Assembly (NCBI GenBank): GCA_035630615.1
Contig: DASQKI010000043.1
Span: 1-64,000 of the forward strand
Length of the DNA: 64,000 nt
Direction of reading: 5' to 3'
Source: DATFRX01 sp035630615
Lineage (GTDB): Bacteria > Actinomycetota > Actinomycetes > Propionibacteriales > Nocardioidaceae
Of this stretch, positions 37,710-45,081 are shown one piece after another. The notes below the pieces were generated by a model. That model had not been told where the DNA came from. It saw only the letters and a list, made by a program, of their open reading frames with translations, and searched no databases. The number at the start of each line of letters is the position of its first letter. Within the stretch, counting starts at the first letter, position 1. The translations under genes and the position numbers were made by a program.

Positions 37710-37777
37710 CGCCAATCCCGTATTGGCGCAGGGGTCCCCAGCGCCAAACCTATTGGCACAGGGGACCCCCGCGCCAA
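37710..37777. promoter_or_regulatory. Array of TTGGCGC half-sites in two tandem palindromes upstream of malate synthase
   Basis: Two 26-bp palindromes with a 30-bp period, at 37722-37747 and 37752-37777. Each starts ATTGG(C/T-rich)GCAGGGG or its variant and ends GCGCCAA. An additional CGCCAAT at 37710-37716 pairs with the first ATTGGCG. The array fills the 112-bp gap between the TauE-like gene end and the malate synthase ATG. It could be an operator, a tandem hairpin downstream of the TauE-like gene, or both. Confidence 0.6.
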
Positions 37778-37786
37778 GCGCCCGCC

Positions 37787-38429
37787 CTACCCGAGCCCCC
37801 CAAACGCCGGCATGCTCGTCAGTGCAGCGGCGGCACAAAGACCGAAGGCGAGGGTCCGGAAAAGCCTCGGCGTCGCGAACCGAAACAATCGGACCCCCAG
37901 CAGCAGCGGCAGACCGTACGCCGGCGTGATCGCCAGCCCCCAGGCGACCCGCTCCTGGGTCAGCAGGCCACCCACGATGTAGCCGACGCAGTTGAATATC
38001 CCAGTCAGGGTCAAGAACACGATGATGTTGGCCCGCACGGTCGCCGGCCGGTCCTGACCGGCCATCCAAAACAGGATGACCGGAGGCCCGCCGAGCCCCG
38101 TCATACCGCCGGTCAGGCCGGAGGCGCCCCCGACCGCGTCCGTGACCGGGCGGGTCGGCTCGCGACGCCATCGCCAGCCGCTGGTGAGAACGGCCACGAG
38201 GGCCAGGATGAGCAGCGATATGATCCACCGCATCAGCGTTGGGTCGACGACGACCAGCAGCCAGATGCCCAGCGGAACGGTTGCGAGCGCCCCGGCGGCG
38301 AGCGGAAGCACCTCGCGCCACGCGCACTTTCGCACCGCCGCGACAGCCGCGTACGAGACCGGCGACGGCAGCGGTCACGGCGATACCCACCGCCACGTCG
38401 GCGTCGAGGTCGCCGATCAGATCGAGCAT
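37787..38429 (-). pseudogene. TauE/SafE-like permease, apparently broken by an internal deletion
   Basis: The main part is a 180-residue TauE/SafE-type membrane sequence (WREVLPLAAGALATVPLGIWLL, GGASGLTGGMTGLGGPPVIL, AITPAYGLPLLLGVRLF) with about six helices. A plausible N terminus, MLDLIGDLDADVAVGIAVTAAVAGLVRG, lies in another frame immediately upstream (ATG at 38429). In intact relatives the LVRG-type motif continues with about 45-50 residues before the W-R-E-V segment; here it is joined almost directly to VRKCAWREV, out of frame. The junction lies near 38335-38350. A roughly 150-base internal loss would explain this. The remaining frame has only a weak GTG start. Function, if any, would be anion or organic-acid export. 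Confidence 0.6.
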
Positions 38430-38765
38430 CGGCCGGCCGCGTCGAGAGTCGGCGGATGCGGATCCATCGGCGTCAGAATGTCATGACATCGTCCCGGCCG
38501 CATCGGCATTCCGCGCAGTGAACGTCTCGAGATCGCACCGGCGATCCGACCCGGCCCGGCGGGACAAGCATCGCGCCCTCCCCGAACCCGGCGTATCGGA
38601 TGTTGGTCATGATGGCGGGACGACAGCCGCGGTCGAACTCGAATCCGGGAAAAGTTCCCGTTAGTCTGCTGTTGTCTCTACCCAGCGGATCTCGCGGCCG
38701 CCCCAATCGACTCCGGCCCGCGGGGTGTCTGGGTCCGCGACGGGGTGGACACACGAGGGAGCACA
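38430..38765. other. Intergenic stretch before the LCP gene
   Basis: This 336-bp gap separates the broken TauE-like gene from the LCP-family gene on the other strand. I see no credible coding sequence. It contains a short perfect palindrome CGGGAAAAGTTCCCG (38646-38660), followed by TTAGTCTGCTGTTG, which may be part of the promoter of the LCP gene. Otherwise nothing recognisable. Confidence 0.5.
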
Positions 38766-40394
38766 ATGGCGAGCGTATCGGGGCGGGCGGCTGGTACGCC
38801 GCGCCACCGCGGTGGTCGCCATGCCGCGTCCCGGCGCCCGACTCCTGAGGGACCGGCACGAACGTCACGGGGCACCCGTACGACTACCTATACCAGCAGC
38901 GCCGCCGCCCGCTCGCGCGCCGCCGCCCGCTCGCGCGCGGACGCAACCGGTCGACGGCGACGCGGCGAGCGGAGCGACGGAACGCAGCGCGCGCGGACGT
39001 TCGTGGGCGGCCTTGGACTCACCACGCTCGGCACCCTGATCCCGGGCAGCGGCTTCCTGGCCGCCGGTCGACGCCGGCTAGGCCTGGTGGTGCTCTCGAT
39101 CGCCGTCCTCCTCCTCGGCTTCGTCGCCTGGATGGGACTGACGCAGCGGCGGCAGCTTCTGCATCTCGCGGTCGACCCCACGCAGCTTCGATTCCTCGCC
39201 GTTGGTCTGCTGGCTCTGCCGATGGCCTGGGCCGCAGTCGTCATCTGCACCCATCGGATGGTGCGACCGCTGGACGCGACCGGTTTCCAGCGCTTCATGG
39301 GGTCGGCGTTCGTGGGGCTGTTGTGCCTCCTGGTCGCGAGCCCGTTCGCCATGGGCGCACGGTATGCGTACGTGCAAAGCGACCTGATCAACTCGATCTT
39401 CGGCACCGAGGAGAGCGCGACCACCCCCAGCGTCACCGCCGACAACCCGTGGGGCGACGACAACCGGGTCAACGTCATGCTGCTCGGCGGCGACGGCGGC
39501 ATCAACCGGGAGGGGGTGCGCACCGACAGCGTGATCGTGGCGTCGGTCGACACCGAGACCGGCGACACCGTGCTGTTCAGCCTGCCGCGCAACCTCGAGG
39601 AGGTGCCGTTCCCCAAGGACTCGCCGCTGCACGAGGCGTACCCCGACGGTTTCACCGGCGAGGACGGCGACCAGGAGTTCATGCTCAACGCGATCTATCG
39701 CAACGTGCCCGCCCAAAACCCCGGCATCCTCGGCAAGACCGACAACGAGGGTGCCGACGCGCTGAAGCTCGGCGTCAGCGGCGCTCTCGGGATCGACGTC
39801 GACTACTACGTCCTGGTCAACCTCGACGGGTTCCGCGAGCTCGTCGACGCGATGGGCGGCGTCACCGTCAACATCAACGAGCCGATCCCGATCGGCGGCA
39901 ACACCGACCTCGGCGTCGAGCCCGAGGACTACCTCGACCCGGGAGCCGATCAGCACCTCAACGGCTTCGAGGCGCTCTGGTACAGCCGCGGGCGGTACGG
40001 TCTCGACGACTACAACCGCATGGAGCGGCAGCGCTGCATGATCGACGCGATCATCGGCCAGGCCAACCCGACCAACATGCTGCGGCGCTACATCGACATC
40101 GCGGCCGCGACCAAGGACATCTTGCGCACCGACATCCCGAAGGACCTGCTCAAACCCTTCGTCGACCTGGCGCTCGAGGTCAAGGACGCCAAGGTCCGCA
40201 GTGTGGTGTTCAAGTACACCTATGACCTCTCGTCGGACGATCCGAACTTCTTCAACCCCGGAGACCCGGACTACAAGTGGATGCATCACACGGTCACCCA
40301 GGCGATCGACGCCGACTCCGGCGGGAAGAAGCACCACAAGAAGAAGGTCGTCGAGGAAGCCGAGGACGCCTGCGCCTTCAACCCGGTCAGCTGA
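38766..40394 (+). CDS. LytR-CpsA-Psr family protein
   Basis: LCP phosphotransferase that likely attaches secondary polymers (teichoic-acid-like or arabinogalactan-type) to peptidoglycan. The 542-residue protein has an unusually long Arg/Ala/Ser-rich cytoplasmic N terminus (residues 1-75), about four hydrophobic segments (two near 77-115, then about 135-160 and 178-198), and the LCP domain (about 235-440). Key features are DSVIVASVDTETGDTVLFSLPRNLE and DYYVLVNLDGFRELVDAMGGV, with conserved Asp/Arg residues. The C terminus is Lys-rich and ends in a Cys-containing tail. ATG at 38766 has GAGGGA upstream. A family B palindrome follows the stop. Confidence 0.92.
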   Translation: MASVSGRAAGTPRHRGGRHAASRRPTPEGPARTSRGTRTTTYTSSAAARSRAAARSRADATGRRRRGERSDGTQRARTFVGGLGLTTLGTLIPGSGFLAAGRRRLGLVVLSIAVLLLGFVAWMGLTQRRQLLHLAVDPTQLRFLAVGLLALPMAWAAVVICTHRMVRPLDATGFQRFMGSAFVGLLCLLVASPFAMGARYAYVQSDLINSIFGTEESATTPSVTADNPWGDDNRVNVMLLGGDGGINREGVRTDSVIVASVDTETGDTVLFSLPRNLEEVPFPKDSPLHEAYPDGFTGEDGDQEFMLNAIYRNVPAQNPGILGKTDNEGADALKLGVSGALGIDVDYYVLVNLDGFRELVDAMGGVTVNINEPIPIGGNTDLGVEPEDYLDPGADQHLNGFEALWYSRGRYGLDDYNRMERQRCMIDAIIGQANPTNMLRRYIDIAAATKDILRTDIPKDLLKPFVDLALEVKDAKVRSVVFKYTYDLSSDDPNFFNPGDPDYKWMHHTVTQAIDADSGGKKHHKKKVVEEAEDACAFNPVS

Positions 40395-40397
40395 CGG

Positions 40398-40511
40398 CCC
40401 CGCTGGGAGGACGCAAATCGCGCGAACCGCCGGGCTGCGCGCGCCGGCGGCCGTCGACCCGACCCACTCCACTGGCGGCGGAGCCTCAGCCTTGCGGGTC
40501 CCTCAGCGGGG
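40398..40511. repeat. Palindromic repeat, family B, copy 2 (114 bp)
   Basis: The left arm CCCCGCTGGGAGGACGCAA pairs with a right arm reading CTTGCGGGTCCCTCAGCGGGG reversed and complemented (imperfect). The interior is longer than in the other copies. It begins three bases after the LCP gene stop, and its right arm contains the stop codon of the convergent allantoicase gene. Confidence 0.75.
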
Positions 40512-41534
40512 ACGGGCGTCCTGCCAGCGGCGCTCGAGGGCGGCCCGGCCGTCGGAGGTGAGGGCGCCGAGCAACCGCAGTCGGGCCAAGCCGCCGTCGG
40601 GGTAGATGTCGAGCCGCACATGGGTCACCGACGGACCGGCGGCGGGCAACCGAATCCGGTGCCGGGTGTCCGGCTGCAGTCGGGTGCGCGGCAGTATCTC
40701 GGGCCAGGCCGCCGAGTCGTCGACGTCGCCGCCGTCCGCATCGCTGCCGGTGAGCCGAGCCCATCCGGGAGCGTTGCCGACGAAGTACGTGGTGTCGAGC
40801 TCGGCCACCTCGACGACGCCGGCGGCGACCAGCCGTACCGTCGCCCAGTCGTTGCCGTCGTCGCGTCGCCGGGCGGTCTCCCAGCCGTCGGCCATCGACC
40901 GCGGTCGGTCCGGTAGCAACAGGTTGTTGGGCGAGCTGTAGAACCAGTTGGAGCACCCGACGATCCGAGCGCCGTTGTCGAGAGCCGCGAGGTCCAGGCC
41001 GCCCGCGCCGACCGTATGCGGGTCCGGCACCACCTCCCCATGCACGCGCAGCCGCGCCACCCCACCGTCGGGATAGATCGACAGCCGTACGTGGGTCCAG
41101 CACCGCTCGTCGTCGACGCCGAAGACGTTCTCGGCATCGCCGGCGACCGTACTCCGCGGCACCAGCGACTCCCAGCGGGCCGCCGCCACCAACTCCTCGG
41201 CCGACGGATAGCCGTCGACGTACGCGGCCTCGACCGACACCTCCGGCGGGTAGTTGCCGGTGAACCACGCGGTGTCGACGACAACGCCCCGAACGATGCC
41301 CGGCGCCCCGAGCCGAACGATCGCGACGTCGTGTCCTGCCTCGCGCCGTCGCCGGGTCTCCCACCCGTCGTAGACCTTGCCCTTCGGTCCGAAGCTCGCC
41401 GGATCGTGGCCGGGCCGCTCCGGCCGGATCAGGTTTTCCCGTTCGGCGAACAGCTCGTCGTTGGCATACACCACGCTGCCGCCCAGGCTCCGCACGGCCA
41501 GGTCGGGCAGCGACCGAAAGTCCGCGTCGTCCAT
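40503..41534 (-). CDS. alc: Allantoicase
   Basis: Hydrolyses allantoate to ureidoglycolate and urea. The 343-residue protein consists of two tandem jelly-roll repeats; each has the same signature, KVYDGWETRRRREAGHD in the first and SMADGWETARRRDDGNDW in the second, and each ends with a VRLxIYPDGGxARLR strand. The ATG at 41534 shares one base with the stop of allB (TGATG), so both are translated as an operon. The C-terminal residues RWQDARPR* lie within the right arm of a family B palindrome. Confidence 0.95.
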   Translation of the reverse strand: MDDADFRSLPDLAVRSLGGSVVYANDELFAERENLIRPERPGHDPASFGPKGKVYDGWETRRRREAGHDVAIVRLGAPGIVRGVVVDTAWFTGNYPPEVSVEAAYVDGYPSAEELVAAARWESLVPRSTVAGDAENVFGVDDERCWTHVRLSIYPDGGVARLRVHGEVVPDPHTVGAGGLDLAALDNGARIVGCSNWFYSSPNNLLLPDRPRSMADGWETARRRDDGNDWATVRLVAAGVVEVAELDTTYFVGNAPGWARLTGSDADGGDVDDSAAWPEILPRTRLQPDTRHRIRLPAAGPSVTHVRLDIYPDGGLARLRLLGALTSDGRAALERRWQDARPR

Positions 41535-42880
41535 CAGGCGACCCTACTCAGGAGTCGCCCGCGAGGCGCCGACCCGAGACTGATCGGCCTGCCTCGCAGC
41601 CACGTCTGGCGCACCCGGCCGGCGGCCTCGCAGCCGGCGTAAGGCGTCACGGGATGCCGGTGGCGCAGGGCGGCAGTGTCGACGACGAATCCGTCGTCGG
41701 GCGCGAAGACCGCGAAGTCGGCATCGGCGCCCGGCGCGATCCGCCCCTTGTGAGGAAGGCCGACCAGGTCGGCAGGCTTGGTGGCCATCCAGTCGACGAG
41801 CTGGGGCAGCCCCATCCCGCGGCGGCGGGCGTGCGTCCACGTCATCGACAGGCCGAGCTGCAGCGAGGCGATGCCGCCCCACGCGACGCCGAAGTCGCCG
41901 GTGTCGAGGCTTTTGAGCTCCGGCGGAGCCGGTGAGTGATCGCTGACGACGGCGTCGAGATGCCCGGCCCGCAGGCCGTCCCACAGCCGGTCCTGATCGT
42001 CGCGACCGCGGATCGGCGGACAGCATTTGTACGCGGTCGCGCCGTCCGCGATATCGGCGGCGTCGAGCGTCAGATAGTGCGGGCAGGTTTCGGCGGTGAG
42101 GCGGATGCCTTCGGCGCGAGCGGCGGCGACCAGCGACACGGCCTCGCCGCTCGATAGATGCACGACGTGGACGCGAGCTCCCGTCTCCCGAGCCAATCGA
42201 ACCAACAGCTCGATCGCGCGACACTCGGCGATCGGCGGCCGAGACCCCTGGAAGTCGGCATACCGACGACCGCTCACCGCGGGAGCGGCCGCGATCGTCT
42301 CCGCGTCCTCAGCGTGGGCGAGAAGGACACCGTCAAAAGCGGCGATCTCCCGCATGGCGGCGACCAACTGGTCCGGTCCCAGCGACTCGAACTCGTCGAC
42401 GCCCGACGGCAGCATGAAGCACTTGAAGCCGAACACGCCGGCGTCGTGCAGCGCCCGCAACGAGCCCAGATTGTCGGGTACCGCGCCGCCGAAGAAGCCG
42501 ACATCGACGTAGGCCTGGCCGGTCGCCGACTTCCGCTTCGCTTCGAGTGCCGGTACGTCGATGGTCGGTGGGATCGCGTTGAGCGGCATGTCGACGATCG
42601 TCGTCACGCCGCCAGCGGCGGCAGCCGCGGTCGCTGTCGCGAAGCCCTCCCACTCGGTCCGGCCCGGCTCGTTGACGTGGACATGGGTGTCGACAAGGCC
42701 CGGGACCAAAACCTCGTCGTCGGCCAACTCGACGACGTTTTCGGCAACCATCTCGCCCCCCAGTGCGTCCTCTTGTGTGAGCGCCGCGATTCGACCATGC
42801 CGGATGGCGACGGTACAGGCCACCTCTGCCTGCCCGATGACCACCCGCGGCGCCCGAATGAGGAGGTCGTAATCGGCCAT
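41534..42880 (-). CDS. allB: Allantoinase
   Basis: Opens the hydantoin ring of allantoin to give allantoate. A 448-residue cyclic amidohydrolase with the dinuclear metal ligands DTHVHVNEPGRTEWEG, the carboxylated Lys in FGFKCFMLPSG, HAEDAET, HVVHLSSGEAV and the Asp in VSDHSPAP. The ATG at 42880 is selected because MADYDLLIRAPRVV is the usual family start; upstream residues are unrelated. It overlaps alc by one base. A divergent ATG for the next gene lies at the same spot. Confidence 0.95.
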   Translation of the reverse strand: MADYDLLIRAPRVVIGQAEVACTVAIRHGRIAALTQEDALGGEMVAENVVELADDEVLVPGLVDTHVHVNEPGRTEWEGFATATAAAAAGGVTTIVDMPLNAIPPTIDVPALEAKRKSATGQAYVDVGFFGGAVPDNLGSLRALHDAGVFGFKCFMLPSGVDEFESLGPDQLVAAMREIAAFDGVLLAHAEDAETIAAAPAVSGRRYADFQGSRPPIAECRAIELLVRLARETGARVHVVHLSSGEAVSLVAAARAEGIRLTAETCPHYLTLDAADIADGATAYKCCPPIRGRDDQDRLWDGLRAGHLDAVVSDHSPAPPELKSLDTGDFGVAWGGIASLQLGLSMTWTHARRRGMGLPQLVDWMATKPADLVGLPHKGRIAPGADADFAVFAPDDGFVVDTAALRHRHPVTPYAGCEAAGRVRQTWLRGRPISLGSAPRGRLLSRVA

Positions 42881-43472
42881 GGAGAGATTGTCTCCCGACG
42901 GGCGGCCGGACAACGCCGGGTCAGGCGCCGCCCCGTCAGAGTTCGGCGATCTCGGTGCCACCGATTCCGCTTGCGAGGTCTTGCTGACTGAGCTGTGGGA
43001 GCCGCGTGAGCTCCGAGTGCTGCTCAACCTGAGTTACTCCTTGCATATGGTGCGGCGGCTGCCGTCGTACGCCAGCGACGACTCGATGCCCAGTCTTCCC
43101 GCGGTCGTACGCCAGGCCAGCCGCGATGCGATGTTCACCCACGCCCGATTGCTCGCCGAGTTTTTCTGGAAGCTGCCGGAGTCGAGCGCCAACGCCCGGA
43201 TGTTTCTGCCGTCGTGGACCCCGCCGGCCCACATCGCGGCCCGACTCGAGACCCGCTGGCGCCAGGCCGCGAGCTTTGTCGCCCCGATGCGGGAGGACCG
43301 AGCGCCGGAGGCCGTGATCGAACCTCGGCAGATCGACCTCGGAGTCCTCTCGCTCAGTCAGGTCGCGGCCGACTTCGACGCAACCGTGTTCGCGTTCGTC
43401 GACGCCTGCGAGGCGGCCGACATCGAACTGCTGCCCGAGGTACGCACGCTGCTGGACGAGATCGCTGCCTGA
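42879..43472 (+). CDS. Uncharacterised helical protein inside the purine cluster
   Basis: Up to 197 residues, mainly helical, without a membrane segment or a motif I recognise. Distinct stretches are VLLNLSYSLHMVRRLPSYAS, ARLLAEFFWKLPESSANARMF, WRQAASFVAPMRED and SQVAADFDATVFAFVDACEAAD. The ATG at 42879 would overlap the allB start on the other strand; a TTG at 42981 with GAGG upstream gives about 163 residues and fits the start of the dense helical region better. Coding potential is supported by the strong GC3 and the absence of a better reading on the opposite strand. Function unknown. Confidence 0.6.
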   Translation: MERLSPDGRPDNAGSGAAPSEFGDLGATDSACEVLLTELWEPRELRVLLNLSYSLHMVRRLPSYASDDSMPSLPAVVRQASRDAMFTHARLLAEFFWKLPESSANARMFLPSWTPPAHIAARLETRWRQAASFVAPMREDRAPEAVIEPRQIDLGVLSLSQVAADFDATVFAFVDACEAADIELLPEVRTLLDEIAA

Positions 43473-43485
43473 CCGCGTACGCGGC

Positions 43486-44058
43486 TCAGCTCCCGGTGTC
43501 GGGCGCTGGTCTCACTCCTCGCACCACCCAGACCGCTGCGAGTCCAATGGCGATCCCGACGACGGTATCGACGAGGCGAAGGATCGGTTGTTCCCAGGCA
43601 GGCGACGGACTGAGGGCGGCGACAACCATCACGACCGCTGTCGTGATTCCGGCTGTGACGATATCGGCCTCACGGCCCACGACCTTCAGGATCACGGCGC
43701 CCAGACCGACGAGCGCGGCCAAGCCGAGCGGGTGGAACGGCAGGATCAGGAGATATCCGAGGCAGAGCGCGAAGCTGAGCAGGGTGGCGACGATGCGGAT
43801 GTGGGCCGCGTCGATGCTTTCCTGGTAGGCGAATCGGCAGACGAACAACGTGGCGACGACCGCCCACATCGCTCCCAGCTTGTCGTCGGCTTCCGAGACG
43901 GAGTGGATCGCGGCCAGTCCGTGCGCGACCAGGAGATAGCTCACCAAGGACGCGACGGCGAGCACGCAGCCGTCCACCAGCGCCGGGCGGATCGCCGCGG
44001 CTGGGACGCTGAAGCTTCCGTTCCGTTGCACACTGCCAGTGTGGACGTTCGCCCGCAT
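43486..44058 (-). CDS. FUSC-like (aromatic acid exporter-type) membrane protein
   Basis: A 190-residue membrane protein with five to six hydrophobic segments arranged in helix pairs: LVDGCVLAVASLVSYLLVAHG, AMWAVVATLFVCRF, IVATLLSFALCLGYLLIL, LAALVGLGAVILKVV, IVTAGITTAVVMVVAAL, LRLVDTVVGIAIGLAAVWV. The short repeat structure resembles a half-size FUSC family protein. The start is uncertain: ATG 44058 or GTG 44031. It is divergent from the thioesterase-like gene. Substrate is unknown. Confidence 0.68.
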   Translation of the reverse strand: MRANVHTGSVQRNGSFSVPAAAIRPALVDGCVLAVASLVSYLLVAHGLAAIHSVSEADDKLGAMWAVVATLFVCRFAYQESIDAAHIRIVATLLSFALCLGYLLILPFHPLGLAALVGLGAVILKVVGREADIVTAGITTAVVMVVAALSPSPAWEQPILRLVDTVVGIAIGLAAVWVVRGVRPAPDTGS

Positions 44059-44137
44059 CCGATCGCGTCGCCGCGTCGGACCGGGCTGCCAGAATGTCCG
44101 AGGCCGCCGCACCACCGTGGCACGAGAAGGGGAGCTC

Positions 44138-45004
44138 ATGTCCGTATTCGAGGTCGCGACCAGGGTCGTGCGTCGCGACGGCAAGGGCGACGCCGCCGAG
44201 TTCACCACTGCCGAGTTCACCGCTGATCTCGACGGCGTGTGGAGCGCCCGCGACGTGCTGCAGGGCGGCTATCTGCTCGCCGTCATCGGTCGGGCCGCGA
44301 CCGAGGCCGTCGGCGACGGAGACCACCCGCACGTGGCGTCGACCAGCGCGGTGTTCTTGCACGCCCCGCAACCGGGGCCGGCCGACATCCGGATCGAGGT
44401 GCTCCGGGCCGGCCGCACCGCCACTCACGTGCGAGGACAGCTGCGCCAAGGCGACGAGCTCATGGTGGAGGCCCACCTGATCCAGGGGCGCCTGCGCGAT
44501 GCCGACCCATGGTGGACGAGCGTCGACACCATCGACCCACCCGACCCGGAGGAGTGCGTGCCGATCCCCGCCAAGCCACCGGGTGTCGACTTCCGGGTCG
44601 GGCTCATGGACGTCGTCGAGGAGCGGCTCGACCCGCGTTCACTCGGCTTCGCCGTCGGCAAGCCCTCGGGCAACGGGATCGTCGCCGGCTACCTCCGGAT
44701 GAAGGACGGCGCCGACTGGGACCCGCTGAGCCTGCTCGTGGCCCTCGACACCGGGCCGCCGGCGCACTTCGACCTCGGCATGGGCGGCGGCTCGCCGACG
44801 GTCCAGTTCACCTCGCACGTTCGGCGGTTGCCGGCGCCCGGCCCGGTCTGGTTCGAGCTGCGCGCCCACGACGTCGGCGACGCCCGGATGAGCGAGCACC
44901 TGCGGCTCTGGGACAGCAAGCGCCGCCAGATCGGCGAGGCGACCCAGCTCGCGGCGGTCCGGATCCCCGACGGCCCACCACCGAGCGATGAGCCCGATCA
45001 TTGA
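44138..45004 (+). CDS. Acyl-CoA thioesterase-like protein, double hotdog
   Basis: A 288-residue TesB-like thioesterase. The N-terminal hotdog contains LDGVWSARDVLQGGYLLAVIGRAA and HVASTSAVFLHAPQPGP; the second contains ALDTGPPAHFDLGMGGGSPTVQFTSHVRRLP and GEATQLAAV near the end. These patterns agree with the actinobacterial thioesterase family (4HBT_3-type), acting on acyl-CoA esters. The ATG at 44138 has AAGGGGAG upstream. A family A palindrome starts four bases after the stop. Confidence 0.85.
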   Translation: MSVFEVATRVVRRDGKGDAAEFTTAEFTADLDGVWSARDVLQGGYLLAVIGRAATEAVGDGDHPHVASTSAVFLHAPQPGPADIRIEVLRAGRTATHVRGQLRQGDELMVEAHLIQGRLRDADPWWTSVDTIDPPDPEECVPIPAKPPGVDFRVGLMDVVEERLDPRSLGFAVGKPSGNGIVAGYLRMKDGADWDPLSLLVALDTGPPAHFDLGMGGGSPTVQFTSHVRRLPAPGPVWFELRAHDVGDARMSEHLRLWDSKRRQIGEATQLAAVRIPDGPPPSDEPDH

Positions 45005-45008
45005 CCCT

Positions 45009-45065
45009 CGAGTGGCGCACCGTCGCCGTTTTGACCGGCGATCGGCGACAACCGTGCGCCACTCG
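45009..45065. repeat. 57-bp palindromic repeat, family A, copy 3
   Basis: Exactly the same length as the copies near 7.3 and 8.4 kb. The ends CGAGTGGCGCAC and GTGCGCCACTCG are perfect complements, extended by imperfect pairing of CGTCGCC with GGCGACAAC. It occupies the gap between the thioesterase stop (45004) and the stop of the convergent xanthine dehydrogenase gene (45082). Confidence 0.9.
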
Positions 45066-45081
45066 CGACAGGCGACAGCCG

